Assembly (NCBI RefSeq): GCF_003589925.1
Contig: NZ_CP032382.1
Coordinates: 62,001-126,000 of the forward strand
Length of the DNA: 64,000 bases
Direction: 5' to 3'
Source: Chryseolinea soli
Lineage (GTDB): Bacteria; Bacteroidota; Bacteroidia; Cytophagales; Cyclobacteriaceae
Numbering within the stretch: position 1 is the stretch's first letter; each line of letters begins with the position of its first letter. Position numbers and translations under genes: made by a program. Shown here piece after piece: positions 53,901-62,514 of this stretch. Under the pieces are notes generated by a model. It did not search any database, was not told the origin of the DNA, and saw nothing but the letters and a program-made list of their open reading frames with translations.

Positions 53901-54082
53901 TGGGAGAAGGAGCAGAACAAACCTCGCCCCTTGGAATTGCCGTGATCGGAGGTTTGCTTTTTTCCACAGTGACCACATTGTTTGTTTTACCCGTCGTGTA
54001 TAATCAGATCTCAGGAAACAAACCCTACATCAGTGCATCCCTTGATCCGGATGACGAGGCCAGTAAAAATTTCGGACAATAG
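50945..54082 (+). CDS. RND-family efflux transporter permease
   Basis: 1045 residues, the usual AcrB length with two groups of six helices and large porter loops. N-terminus 'ALRKPITVIVAIIAILVFSTVAIRN'. Helix 4 carries Asp400-Glu401 in 'VGILVDEATVTVENI'; the second acidic residue is Glu instead of Asp as in AcrB. Helix 10 'GVAVANAILLITNAE' lacks the AcrB Lys940. These changes occur in other RND branches. It exports drugs, metals or other compounds with proton drive. It shares an operon with TolC and MFP genes. Confidence 0.95.
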   Translation: MNLIQGALRKPITVIVAIIAILVFSTVAIRNSKVDIFPTLGLPTIYVAQTYGGLSPQQMEGFITSYYEYHFLYITGIKYVESKSVQGVALIKLQFHEGTDMATAMAETVSYVNRSRSFMPPGTLPPFIMRYDAGSVPVGQLVFSSETRSLNEIQDLALFKVRPMFASLPGVSAPPPFGGNQRTVLIKADPERMRSYGLSPDDLVTAIAKNNTISPAGNIRVGDFALITPSNSVVDNFKELESIPLKPGTGASVYVRDVASVENGADITSGYALINGKRSVYIPVTKRADASTWDVVQNIKKALPEMQAAVPGDIKVSYELDQSGYVINSLRSLMFEGGLGALLTGLMVLLFLGDRRSAIVVVLTIPLALLSAVVFLHLFKQSINIMTLGGLALAVGILVDEATVTVENIHHHQETGKSKARAIIDACKEIAWPKFLILLCILAVFVPALFMAGVPKAMFLPLSMAVGFAMIASFLLSQTFVPVVSNWLLKAGTNSSNSRFERFKVWYVRFTREQYERSKILAPIFLILALATALVCYQFIGTEIFPKVDAGQFQVRLRLPTGTRIERTETATKHVLKIIDRIAGKDNIEITSSFAGLQPQTYAINSIFLWTSGPHEALLKVKFKTTSGIRLEKFKEQLRDSLKKEIPAALISFEPADLVDQVMSLGTTTPIEIAVQGKNLAEGRAYAEKVKKELEKIPYLRDIQYGLPLDYPSLQINYDRVRAGQMGVSVEQAAKSVQAGTSSSRLTQPMYWLDKAAGNAYQVQVEYPQFRMNSPDQVEQIPIDSKGDQNIYLRDVADWKKTNTIGEYDRLNQQRYITVTANLNQKDLGSAVKDANQAIKNIGEIPQGMKIYLRGQAEMLNQTLRELGIGLLLAVGIIFLLLATNFQSFGLSWSILATVPAVIAGSFLLLLATGKTLNIQSFMGTIMAIGVAVANAILLITNAESLRRQPMAGVNVGLEAARNRLRPILMTSIAMIAGMIPMAVGLGEGAEQTSPLGIAVIGGLLFSTVTTLFVLPVVYNQISGNKPYISASLDPDDEASKNFGQ

Positions 54083-54106
54083 TTTTAACTTCAATTGAAC
54101 AGCTAC

Positions 54107-55195
54107 ATGAAATCCTTTGTAATCGTTTTGCCCTTTGCTATACTGCTCTCGTCATGCGGAAAACCTCATGGAACGCCATCTACCGCGAGTGAAGTAAAAA
54201 AAATAGACACACTCCACGTGTTGTCTTTGAAAAAAGGAAAAGTGGAGCGGCAAACATCCTTGCCTGGTGAACTCCTGGCCTTTGAGCATGTGGAGATCCA
54301 TCCGAAAGTAAACGGTTATATCAAGCAATTGAAAGTGGACATTGGCTCGACGGTAAAGAAGGGACAGGTATTGGCCATCATCGATGCGCCCGAAATCCAA
54401 TCGCGACTGGGAGAAGCCAACGGAAAACTTCAGGCGTCGAAAGCAAAGTTTCAAACCAGCCTGGAGACCTACAACCGCATAAAAGATGCCGCAAGAACAG
54501 AAGGCGTGGTTTCTCCCAATGAATTGCAAAAAGCAAGAAATCAGATGCTAACCGATAGCGCGGACTATAGCGCCGCCCGCTTTTCGGCGGCATCCTTCCA
54601 GCAGGTCGGGAACTACCTGGCCATTACGGCACCTTTCAACGGCATCATCACGCAACGCAATGTCAACGAGGGTGCCTATGTCGGCTCGCCAAATGAAAAA
54701 CCCATTCTTGTCATTGAGGATAATTCGAAGCTAAGATTGCGCGTGGCCGTGCCGGAGGCGATGACCGGCGTCTTGCTGAAAGACAACCAAGTGAAGTTCT
54801 CTGCCAAAAGTAATCCCAACCAGCTCTTTGATGCCACCCTGATGCGGAAGGCAGGAAGCATCGATGCCGCCACGCGAACTGAGATCTGGGAGTTTGAGGC
54901 CAAGAATGAAAAGAACCTCCTGAAGCCGGGCTCCTTTACCAACGTGGTCATGAACATTTATCGCGGAGAAGATTCATACCTGGTCCCGTTCTCGGCCGTC
55001 GTGACGACGCTGGAGAAAAAGTTTGTGATCAAAGTATCAAAAGACTCTACGCATTGGATAGACGTTTCGCAGGGGTTGAACCTGCCGGACAAAACCGAGA
55101 TCTTTGGCAATCTCAAAGAAGGTGACACGCTGGTCGTTAAGGGAAATGAAGAGCTGAAGGCAAAAGAGCGGGTGGCTGTGAAATTTGACAAATAA
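54107..55195 (+). CDS. Membrane-fusion (periplasmic adaptor) lipoprotein
   Basis: 362 residues from ATG 54107; the TTG upstream is less likely. Lipobox 'LLSSC' (Cys17) gives a lipid anchor. The core has lipoyl and beta-barrel parts: 'VEIHPKVNGYIKQLKVDIGSTVKKGQVLAIIDAPEI' in pieces, a coiled hairpin ~90-150, 'AITAPFNGIITQRNVNEGAYVG', and 'LRLRVAVPEAM'. It is third in the order TolC-RND-MFP, unlike the usual MFP-RND-OMF order. Confidence 0.94.
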   Translation: MKSFVIVLPFAILLSSCGKPHGTPSTASEVKKIDTLHVLSLKKGKVERQTSLPGELLAFEHVEIHPKVNGYIKQLKVDIGSTVKKGQVLAIIDAPEIQSRLGEANGKLQASKAKFQTSLETYNRIKDAARTEGVVSPNELQKARNQMLTDSADYSAARFSAASFQQVGNYLAITAPFNGIITQRNVNEGAYVGSPNEKPILVIEDNSKLRLRVAVPEAMTGVLLKDNQVKFSAKSNPNQLFDATLMRKAGSIDAATRTEIWEFEAKNEKNLLKPGSFTNVVMNIYRGEDSYLVPFSAVVTTLEKKFVIKVSKDSTHWIDVSQGLNLPDKTEIFGNLKEGDTLVVKGNEELKAKERVAVKFDK

Positions 55196-55246
55196 ATCCA
55201 GTTTCTCTCCAGAATGTCGGCGTAGCTTAACTTCAACAAAGGATCT

Positions 55247-55696
55247 ATGAAAACCGTCGGATTTCTCTGTCTCGGATTTTTCCTCTTCGCCGCAGCACGG
55301 GCCCAGGTACAAACCATTGTGTTCGTCTGTGAGCACGGATCGGCCAAGAGTGTCATTGCAGCAACTTATTTTAACAAGCTCGCCAAAGAAAAAAATATAC
55401 CTTGGCAAGCCGTGTCGCGCGGCACGCATCCGGATTCTGAGATTTCGCCAAAGACGAAAAAACTCCTCCTCGAAGATGATCTGCTGGATACGTCCTTCAT
55501 TCCTAAAAAGCTGACCCAGGACGATGTAGATACCACCCGGCAAGTCATCCTTTTTTGCAGCCTGCCGCAAACTATTCAAGGGAAGGGAAAGACCAGCCAT
55601 TGGGAAGTAAATGCCGTGAACGATGACTTTCAAAAACTCCGGAGCGATATCGTCTCCAGGATCGCGCCGCTCGTAGACTCGCTGGCGAAACATTAA
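55247..55696 (+). CDS. Exported low-molecular-weight-phosphatase/arsenate-reductase-like protein
   Basis: 149 residues with a signal peptide (MKTVGFLCLGFFLFAAARAQ). It contains the P-loop-like 'VFVCEHGSAKS' (Cys28) where the usual C-x5-R is C-x5-K (Lys34), and then 'AATYFNKLAKE' and 'SRGTHPDSEISPKTKKLL'. The C-terminal acid motif reads 'HWEVNAVND'. The 'CEHGxAKS' form occurs in other bacteria, so it is a subgroup feature. It may be an exported oxidoreductase or phosphatase. It lies ~50 bases after the efflux operon on the same strand. Confidence 0.85.
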   Translation: MKTVGFLCLGFFLFAAARAQVQTIVFVCEHGSAKSVIAATYFNKLAKEKNIPWQAVSRGTHPDSEISPKTKKLLLEDDLLDTSFIPKKLTQDDVDTTRQVILFCSLPQTIQGKGKTSHWEVNAVNDDFQKLRSDIVSRIAPLVDSLAKH

Positions 55697-55726
55697 GCTA
55701 TTCGCAGGTGATTTATCCTGTTTTTT

Positions 55727-58171
55727 TTGAAGATTGTACCCGTGAAGGCATTCTCAATACATATCTTATGCACGCTTTTGGTTCTAACCGTCAGCATCTC
55801 GTTGCAAGCCCAAGACTTCGGTTGGATAAAGGGAGTTGTCAAAGAAAACAATAAGCCCGTTGAGTTTGCTAACGTATTCTTAACACTCCCGCGGGACACC
55901 ACGAAGATTGTCCTCGGCGTTGTGACCGATAGCGACGGAAGGTTCCTTCTGGATAACGTGCCGCCTGAAGACTATACGCTCAACATCCGGATGATCGGCT
56001 TCACGCTGAAACAACTCCCCATTTCTATTCGCCCGGGAGCACAAAACATTGATCTCCATGAAATAGCCATCGAAGCCGATGTCCATCAGTTAAATGCTGT
56101 TGAAGTGACCGCCATGCGTGATCTCATTCAGCGAACGGAGGAAGGCTATGTGGTAAAGGCCTCCGAAAACATCACACAGATTGGCGGGTCGGCTGCCGAC
56201 CTGTTAAAAAACATGCCGGGTGTATTGGTGAATTCCGACGGTGACGTGACCATTCGTGGCAAAACTCCGTTGACACTAATCAATGGTCGTATTTCCGGCA
56301 TCGCCGGGATCGACCGCAGCGCACAGTTGGAAAGAATTCCCGCCAGCAGCATCGAGCGTATCGAGATCATCAACAATCCGTCGGCTAAATATGATGCCGA
56401 TGCCGAGGGGGGTATCATCAACATTGTCTTAAAGAAAAATGAAGATCGCGGTACGAACGGAGCGTTCGCTGTCGGCATGGGACGGGGCAGCCGCTACCGG
56501 CTCAACGCGTCCATGCTTTTAAATCATAAAACCCGAAAATGGAATGTTGGTGCGGCCTATGACAACTGGTATACCACACGCACCCGGCGGGTAACGGGTG
56601 ATCGCATCAACTATGATTTGTCCGATGAGCATTTTCTTGCCCAAAGAAGGTTTGACGAGCGCCTGATCTTCTATCAAAACGCAAAGACCACCGTCGACTT
56701 CACCCCCAACGAGAAAAACAGTTTTAATTTTGAAGCGCTCTGGGCCTTTCCTGGCGAAAACAATAACGAGACATTAAAGAACACCTATACAACTTCCGAA
56801 AACGAATTTACAAGCCGAAACCAGCGTCATTCCAACGAGATCCGGAGAAGTCATGCCCTGGAACTCTCTCTCCTCTATACCCGGCATTTTGACAACCCCG
56901 CAAAATTGCTTTCTGTCAACGTCAGCAACACGTTCAACATCGAGAAAGAAAACACGGACATCGACACACAGCCGCTTACGGAACAGGACGATGCATCGGG
57001 TGACATTTCACTACAACGAACGCACGTGTACCAGAAAACCAACCTCGCCAATATAGCCCTTGACTATGCGCAGCCTATCGCAAAAAATGGCACACTGGAA
57101 ATGGGTTATAAAAGCATCTTCCGTTATCTGAATTCAGATTTTATAAGAGCAAATTTTACGAACGAGGAATACATCACAGACCCATTGAATAGTAACATCT
57201 TTGACTTCCATGAGCAAATCCACGCTGTCTATACACAGTTTACAGGATGGACTGGCGAAAAAGAAGCACCTTTGTGGAAATACAATGCAGGGCTTCGCGC
57301 AGAGAAGGTTTGGAACAATGGAAAGACGCGCGATGACTCCGAGGCCTTTAAAAATGAGTACTTCAACTTATTTCCCTCGGCCAATCTTTTTTACTATACA
57401 CCCCAGCGAAACTACTTCAAGCTGAGCTACACCCGAAGGATTGCACGACCCGGCCTGGGCCAATTGAATCCCTTTACCGATATCACGGATTCCTTAAATC
57501 AACATTCCGGGAATTCCAGGTTAAAACCTGAAATCATTCATGCCTTTGAGTTGGGTTATAATTATACGTTGCCGAAAGCATCGCTGTCGCTATCGGCGTT
57601 CTATCGACTGAGAAAGAACGCTATATTCTCCTATACGATACTGGACGAAAACGGCGTGGCCCTTTCCTTGCCGATGAATTTTGGCACGGCTTCTACCCTT
57701 GGCATGGAAGCGATCGCGTCTTACAATCCATTTTCCTTCTGGAGTATGAATCTCAGTCTCTCCGCCTATCAGACGCATATCGACAATACCGAATCGGGCG
57801 CGGAGTTATCCACCAACCTCGTAAGCTGGTATTCAAAACTCATTCAAAATTTCACGCTCTTCAAGGAAAGCAAGCTACAAGTCATTGGGAACTACACGTC
57901 ACCTTCCGCCGTTCCACAGGGCAAGTCGATCGCAGTCTATTTTGTGGACATTGGATTTCAACAACGCATCATGAAGGGGAAGGGAAGATTGGGGCTCGTC
58001 GTCACGGACGTTTTCAACACACAGCAATACGGATTTATCACCTCCGACTACAATTTCGAGTCTAACCGACACGTCAAGATAGATACCCGGGCTGTTTTGA
58101 TAACCTTTGGATATACGTTTGGCACTTCATTCAAAGAAAATTTAATGGATAATAAATTTGAGAATGATTAG
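55727..58171 (+). CDS. TonB-dependent receptor/outer-membrane beta-barrel protein
   Basis: 814 residues from TTG 55727; GTG at 55742 is equally possible, and no ATG exists near the signal peptide (FSIHILCTLLVLTVSISLQAQ). A regulatory-like domain (~30-115, 'KPVEFANVFLTLPRDTTKIV') precedes a plug (~125-225, 'LLKNMPGVLVNSDGDVTIRGKTPLTLINGR', 'IERIEIINNPSAKYDADAEGGIINI') and a barrel (OMP_b-brl_3 type). It is related to uptake or signalling receptors of unknown ligand. Linked to the preceding phosphatase-like gene by a 30-base gap. Confidence 0.9.
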   Translation: MKIVPVKAFSIHILCTLLVLTVSISLQAQDFGWIKGVVKENNKPVEFANVFLTLPRDTTKIVLGVVTDSDGRFLLDNVPPEDYTLNIRMIGFTLKQLPISIRPGAQNIDLHEIAIEADVHQLNAVEVTAMRDLIQRTEEGYVVKASENITQIGGSAADLLKNMPGVLVNSDGDVTIRGKTPLTLINGRISGIAGIDRSAQLERIPASSIERIEIINNPSAKYDADAEGGIINIVLKKNEDRGTNGAFAVGMGRGSRYRLNASMLLNHKTRKWNVGAAYDNWYTTRTRRVTGDRINYDLSDEHFLAQRRFDERLIFYQNAKTTVDFTPNEKNSFNFEALWAFPGENNNETLKNTYTTSENEFTSRNQRHSNEIRRSHALELSLLYTRHFDNPAKLLSVNVSNTFNIEKENTDIDTQPLTEQDDASGDISLQRTHVYQKTNLANIALDYAQPIAKNGTLEMGYKSIFRYLNSDFIRANFTNEEYITDPLNSNIFDFHEQIHAVYTQFTGWTGEKEAPLWKYNAGLRAEKVWNNGKTRDDSEAFKNEYFNLFPSANLFYYTPQRNYFKLSYTRRIARPGLGQLNPFTDITDSLNQHSGNSRLKPEIIHAFELGYNYTLPKASLSLSAFYRLRKNAIFSYTILDENGVALSLPMNFGTASTLGMEAIASYNPFSFWSMNLSLSAYQTHIDNTESGAELSTNLVSWYSKLIQNFTLFKESKLQVIGNYTSPSAVPQGKSIAVYFVDIGFQQRIMKGKGRLGLVVTDVFNTQQYGFITSDYNFESNRHVKIDTRAVLITFGYTFGTSFKENLMDNKFEND

Positions 58172-58224
58172 GCGATCCGGCAATCGCGATAGTGGCTGGC
58201 AATGGTCACGAAAAATTATAATTT

Positions 58225-59013
58225 CTAAAAAAGCTTCCGCAATTCCATCATGGCCTGATGCGACGTGTTCAGCCGAATGAGTCCTCGCCGGGGACGGTCG
58301 AGGTCCAGGGTGATATAGACGACCACCGAGGTGAGCACACAAAAGCCGACGGCAACAAACCAATCCAAGCGTTCTTTCCCTGCAGACGAATAGCCCAGGT
58401 AGAAAGCCGTCGCCAGAGACAGCACGAACAACATCGTTACAATGGAGTCGGGGACTCGGGCAAGCTCCGCCATCAGCCGAGTGGTGCTGATATCGAGCAT
58501 GTCGTTCAAGGCGGGGATCATTTGCAGGGTGGCGGCATAGCGGTCGGGTTGGTGCGACAATTTTGCGGCGCGGGCCCATAACTGCGTTCCATAGGTGTCG
58601 GCTTCGCTTTTGGCTTTCTCTGCTTCTACAATATCCTGGCCGACTTCAAAATAACGTATGCGCGCTTCTAAATAGTGATGGAAGTCGTTCCGGAAAGCGG
58701 TGCGCTCCTCTTCCGGATAGAGGTCGGCGCGCAGGATGGCTGTGCCGATAGCGTTGGCTTCGTCAACGATATTTTCTCTCCGGGTATCATACCGGCTCGC
58801 GCTCATGCCGAAGGTGAAGGCTAACAGAAACGCCAGCAAGCCGAGCATGGCCGAGATCGTGGTTCCCATTGCACTCCCTTCGCGCTCAGCATTCGTCTTC
58901 ATGCGTTTCAACCCCACTTTCCAGCCCGCGTAGATGCACACCAACATGAGCACCAGTAGGATTGTTACCAGCACTTCTGCCGCGGTCTCATAGATAAATG
59001 ATCGGTGGAGCAT
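58225..59013 (-). CDS. DUF4239-like (bestrophin-like) membrane protein
   Basis: 262 residues from ATG 59013; a longer GTG form from 59097 is less likely. Two N-terminal helices (~15-35 and ~50-72, 'AAEVLVTILLVLMLVCIYAG' and 'ISAMLGLLAFLLAFTFGM'), a soluble middle with 'VDEANAIGTAILRADLYPEEER', and two C-terminal helices ('VTMLFVLSLATAFYLGY', 'FVAVGFCVLTSVVVYITL') match DUF4239. The sequence 'EREGSAMGT' and 'ASRYDTRRENIVDE' are conserved in that family. Function is not established. Confidence 0.85.
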   Translation of the reverse strand: MLHRSFIYETAAEVLVTILLVLMLVCIYAGWKVGLKRMKTNAEREGSAMGTTISAMLGLLAFLLAFTFGMSASRYDTRRENIVDEANAIGTAILRADLYPEEERTAFRNDFHHYLEARIRYFEVGQDIVEAEKAKSEADTYGTQLWARAAKLSHQPDRYAATLQMIPALNDMLDISTTRLMAELARVPDSIVTMLFVLSLATAFYLGYSSAGKERLDWFVAVGFCVLTSVVVYITLDLDRPRRGLIRLNTSHQAMMELRKLF

Positions 59014-59389
59014 ATCCGTAATATATAAATCTAATAAAATAGCCGACTGAATCCCAATGACAATGGGTTTCACTCCAAGGGAGCGGATACCGCTCACCGG
59101 CAGATGACATGGAATATTTCATTCGCAGTTGCATGGAAGTGTAAATTTTCTGCTCTATCTTTCATCACCCCCGCAACTGTAAAATCAGCGGCGCCCACAT
59201 AGGCGGCGACTGGTATTCAATCTTTTATCAATGAATCTTCGCCTCCAAAATTTTTCTGGCCATTTGTCGGACACTGCCAAATCGTGAACTTATCATAGCT
59301 CAGTTCAAACTGAGGTACTGAATAATCAGCACGCATGCGGTCGATCCGATAGCCGGCCAACGTGGATAACCGAATCTTTGTTTACACCT
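59014..59389. promoter_or_regulatory. Intergenic region with 16-base palindrome
   Basis: These ~375 bases lie between the divergent DUF4239-like and unknown genes. They contain the palindrome CTCAGTT-CA-AACTGAG at 59299-59314, about 75 bases before the next ATG. It could be an operator for a dimeric regulator. No RNA or ORF is seen. Confidence 0.35.
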
Positions 59390-60469
59390 ATGACGTTAAC
59401 ATCGCCAAAAAAGAAATTCCTGCTCCTTGTTATTTTGTTCCTCTCCTGCCTGCTTTGCAAGGCGCAGCCCACCAACGGTTATGTGATCTCCTGGCAGGAC
59501 GACACCCTACAAGTTAAAATCTTTTACATCGATATCCTCAATCTGCAGCAGGTATTGCGGGTTGAGTCTCCCCGGGGTGGCATAGAGCTTCTCTATCCGG
59601 AGGACATCAAGGGGTTTGCGTTGTACAAAAATACGAACCTCAAGCTCATCGATTTTTCCAACTACGCGCTCGATAAGATCTATCCGAAGGAGCCTCAAAG
59701 GGGACTCCTCGCCGGGGAGCTTTCTTCCTTGAGCCGCCCAAGCAAACTTGATCTGTTTGACTCTTTAAGCGCACAGCGGGGCTATGTAAGTTTTACAAGC
59801 CTCGGGATAGACAAAGACTTCTCCTTCTTTGCCAAGGAAGCTTTTGGAGCGCGGGATGGCATTCAGGTTTATGACTACTTTTATTTTGAAGTGCCAACGT
59901 CCAATCAAAGTCCCCTACCGATAAAATGGTTACACCGCGATCTCCTCACGTTTAAAGATGGTCGCTATGTACCCTACCCCGTGGGTGCTGGCGCGCGAAA
60001 ATACAGAAAGTGGCTTGGCAACCTGGTCTCTGATTACGCCTTGTTATCGACGTTGGTGAAACGTAAAGAGTTTCCCCTGTCCTATAAATTCATTATCGAT
60101 TCCTATCACGAATGGAAGTTCCAAAAATCCGCAACACCGCTTGCCGCCTCCGACACGCTTGTCGCGATGAGAGGGATCTTTGATGCTAAAAAGTATTACA
60201 AGCCCCGGAATTTCTTTTGGCCAACCTTCGCCGGTACGGGTTTGATATTGTTCCCAGGGATGATCTATGGGGTGTCGAAAGTGAACAAAGCTTTAAGGCA
60301 TATAAATGAGATTCCCGTTCCCAATGTAAACCCCACCTATGCGCAGGACGAGCGATACAAATTGGGTTACCGGGTGATGGCCACGACAAAAAATCAGCGG
60401 GCGGTTGACCGGGGTGTTGTGCTGGGCACCTTACTTTGCGCGGCGATCTTGGTGCCCCTTGCCCTTTAA
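59390..60469 (+). CDS. Exported protein with two C-terminal membrane helices, unknown
   Basis: 359 residues from ATG 59390 (the longer frame uses TTG). Signal peptide to ~26 ('KKKFLLLVILFLSCLLCKAQ'). The mature part is mostly unknown with 'YVISWQDDTLQVKIFYIDILN' and 'GGIELLYPEDIKGFALYK', which resembles small Bacteroidota envelope proteins. Two hydrophobic helices lie at the C-terminus ('FAGTGLILFPGMIYGV' ~282-297 and 'GVVLGTLLCAAILVPLAL' at the end). I recognise no specific family. Confidence 0.7.
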   Translation: MTLTSPKKKFLLLVILFLSCLLCKAQPTNGYVISWQDDTLQVKIFYIDILNLQQVLRVESPRGGIELLYPEDIKGFALYKNTNLKLIDFSNYALDKIYPKEPQRGLLAGELSSLSRPSKLDLFDSLSAQRGYVSFTSLGIDKDFSFFAKEAFGARDGIQVYDYFYFEVPTSNQSPLPIKWLHRDLLTFKDGRYVPYPVGAGARKYRKWLGNLVSDYALLSTLVKRKEFPLSYKFIIDSYHEWKFQKSATPLAASDTLVAMRGIFDAKKYYKPRNFFWPTFAGTGLILFPGMIYGVSKVNKALRHINEIPVPNVNPTYAQDERYKLGYRVMATTKNQRAVDRGVVLGTLLCAAILVPLAL

Positions 60470-60808
60470 AAATTGCCTGCCAACTTGTTCCTGCAAAGGG
60501 CCACCGGAATGGTTAACATGTTCTATCGATCATCATTCCTTGATCGCGAATGATAGCCTTAAACCCCGGGTCATGGTTCGAACCATTGCCAGATCCAAAT
60601 ACACCTGCATCCCGCTTCATTCAGCATTTTTCACAACGTTAATTAACGGTTAAATATGCCCTTGCCGCGCTGCAAATCGCGGTGTCGCTCGAAAAGCTTT
60701 GTTCAACATCACATTTTCTCTAAATTCATTTGGCTCCACCAGGTTGTTGAAATGCACGCGTAAAAATGTTGTCTCCCGGTCGTATCTGTAAAATCAAACA
60801 ATCCCCCT
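60470..60808. promoter_or_regulatory. Intergenic region with perfect palindrome
   Basis: These ~340 bases contain the 14-base perfect palindrome ATGGTTCGAACCAT at 60573-60586. The sequence GGTTCGAACC resembles a tRNA T-arm, but the flanks cannot form one. No ORF is supported. It is upstream of the TPR regulator gene. Confidence 0.4.
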
Positions 60809-62428
60809 ATGTCCCCCAAATCGCTAACGCAAGATGTGGAGTCAAGTTATTCGTCGCTGGAAGTTCTCAACCAGTTGAAACTGATCCTCTCTCATGAATT
60901 GTTCAACAATTCCGCGGTACTTTCCAATTTTTTAAAGTATATCGTTGAAGAAACGCTGGCCGGCAATCTCAAATCGCTAAAGGAATATACGATTGGCGTG
61001 AATGGCCTTGGCAAAAAGGCCGACTTCAATCCACAGATCGATGCCATCGTGCGCATCCACGCCGGTCGCTTACGGCGGCTGCTGGCGGAATACTATAATG
61101 GACCGGGCGCTCAGGACAGGATCTTGATCGAGGTGGTCAAAGGTTCCTACGTCCCGGTTTTCAGTCAGCGACATTCCAGGGAAGACTTACCCATGATCCT
61201 CTCGCCTTCCTTGAATGAGATCCGGCACATCACCCTTTCGAAAGTCTCTGTAGCGATCCTGCCTTTCCGCAATCTGTGCCCTACCAGCGATCACCAATAT
61301 TTCGCCGATGCACTGGGTGAAGAATTTACGCGCGTCTTTAGTGCGTCGCAGGAGTTTTCGGTGATCGGCCATCACTCCACCTTGAAACACGCGGAGCTGC
61401 ATACCGATCTGCATACCATCGGCTTAAAGCTTCATGCGCAATACATCATCACCGGTACGGTGATGAAAGACGAAAACCATTTTCGCATCACGGTCGGGTT
61501 GCTGGAGACCGATCTTCGGACACAGTTGTGGTCGAAAGTCTTTGAATATGAAACCAAAGTAGGATTCCTGCAGGTTCAGGATGAAACGATCCAGGATGTT
61601 TATACCGCGTTGGGTGGGCCGTTCGGTTTTATTGTCCGCCACAGTGCGCTCACATCAAAAACGATCTCCGAAGACTCCATCGCGTTCGATGCTGCGCTTT
61701 ACAATTATCAATTTCAAACCAACTTCTCTTTTTTCAGCTATGCCAAGACGCGCAAAGTATTGGAGGTCATCCTGCAAAGCAATCCCCAATTCCCGACAGC
61801 CCTCGGCATGCTGTCGGAGCTCTATCTCTGGGGTCACATGTTAGGATACCCCACGGTGGAAGACCCGGTCTCGACAAGCTTGCGCCTGGCACACAAAGCC
61901 CGGAATATTGACCCGCTCTCTAAGTACGCCTGCTTTTCTTTTTTATGGGCTTCCTTATATACGAAAGGGAACGAGAGCATTCAACACGAGATCGATCAAC
62001 TCCTGAATCAAAATCCTCCTGCCACCCTGGACGCCGCCAAGTTCGCCACGCTGTTGGTTTGGGGTGGTCATTACGACGGCGCCGAGACGTTATTGGAACA
62101 AGCGATCAGGCTTCACCCCCACTATCCGTGGAGTTTTGACCTGGCCTTGGGCCTGCTCTGCTTCAAGGATGGCCGCTATGCCGAAGCCCTGGAAATCATC
62201 GACCGGATCAGCGTCACCGACGTTTACCTGGTAGACTTGTTAGAGATCGTTTTGTTAACCAAATCCGGATCGCCCAAGGAAGCCAAATTTTATCTGAACA
62301 CCTTGGAAGAAAACTATTCTTTCATTGCCTCACACTTAAAAACATACCTCAGCAACTTCTTGCTCGACAAAGCCCTGGTCGACGAAATCCTCGAGGGCGT
62401 CCGCGAAGCCCACGAAGCTATCCGGTAG
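60809..62428 (+). CDS. Winged-helix/TolB-like/TPR regulator, no catalytic domain
   Basis: 539 residues, no signal peptide. The N-terminal ~100 residues ('LKLILSHELFNNSAVLSNFLKYIVEETLAG', 'DAIVRIHAGRLRRLLAEYY') form a winged-helix-like domain typical of proteins with C-terminal TPR arrays. Residues ~145-265 resemble a TolB-N-like nucleotide-cyclase-associated module ('VSVAILPFRNLCP', 'YFADALGEEFTRVFSAS'). The C-terminal ~240 residues are TPR-like helices ('AETLLEQAIRLHPHYPWSFDLALGLLCF', 'AEALEIIDRISVTDVYLV'). It probably binds DNA or a partner to regulate nearby genes. Confidence 0.82.
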   Translation: MSPKSLTQDVESSYSSLEVLNQLKLILSHELFNNSAVLSNFLKYIVEETLAGNLKSLKEYTIGVNGLGKKADFNPQIDAIVRIHAGRLRRLLAEYYNGPGAQDRILIEVVKGSYVPVFSQRHSREDLPMILSPSLNEIRHITLSKVSVAILPFRNLCPTSDHQYFADALGEEFTRVFSASQEFSVIGHHSTLKHAELHTDLHTIGLKLHAQYIITGTVMKDENHFRITVGLLETDLRTQLWSKVFEYETKVGFLQVQDETIQDVYTALGGPFGFIVRHSALTSKTISEDSIAFDAALYNYQFQTNFSFFSYAKTRKVLEVILQSNPQFPTALGMLSELYLWGHMLGYPTVEDPVSTSLRLAHKARNIDPLSKYACFSFLWASLYTKGNESIQHEIDQLLNQNPPATLDAAKFATLLVWGGHYDGAETLLEQAIRLHPHYPWSFDLALGLLCFKDGRYAEALEIIDRISVTDVYLVDLLEIVLLTKSGSPKEAKFYLNTLEENYSFIASHLKTYLSNFLLDKALVDEILEGVREAHEAIR

Positions 62429-62514
62429 GTCTCCTCCGCTTAACGGTTAAGTAACCGTATAACCCTTGCCCTACGGATGTTCTGACTATACCTTTAAGTA
62501 TAATCCTCAAGGTA

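Noticed and set aside
60560..60600. Possible tRNA, because of GGTTCGAACC
   Set aside because: The flanking bases do not form a T-stem, and no acceptor, D or anticodon arm can be drawn.
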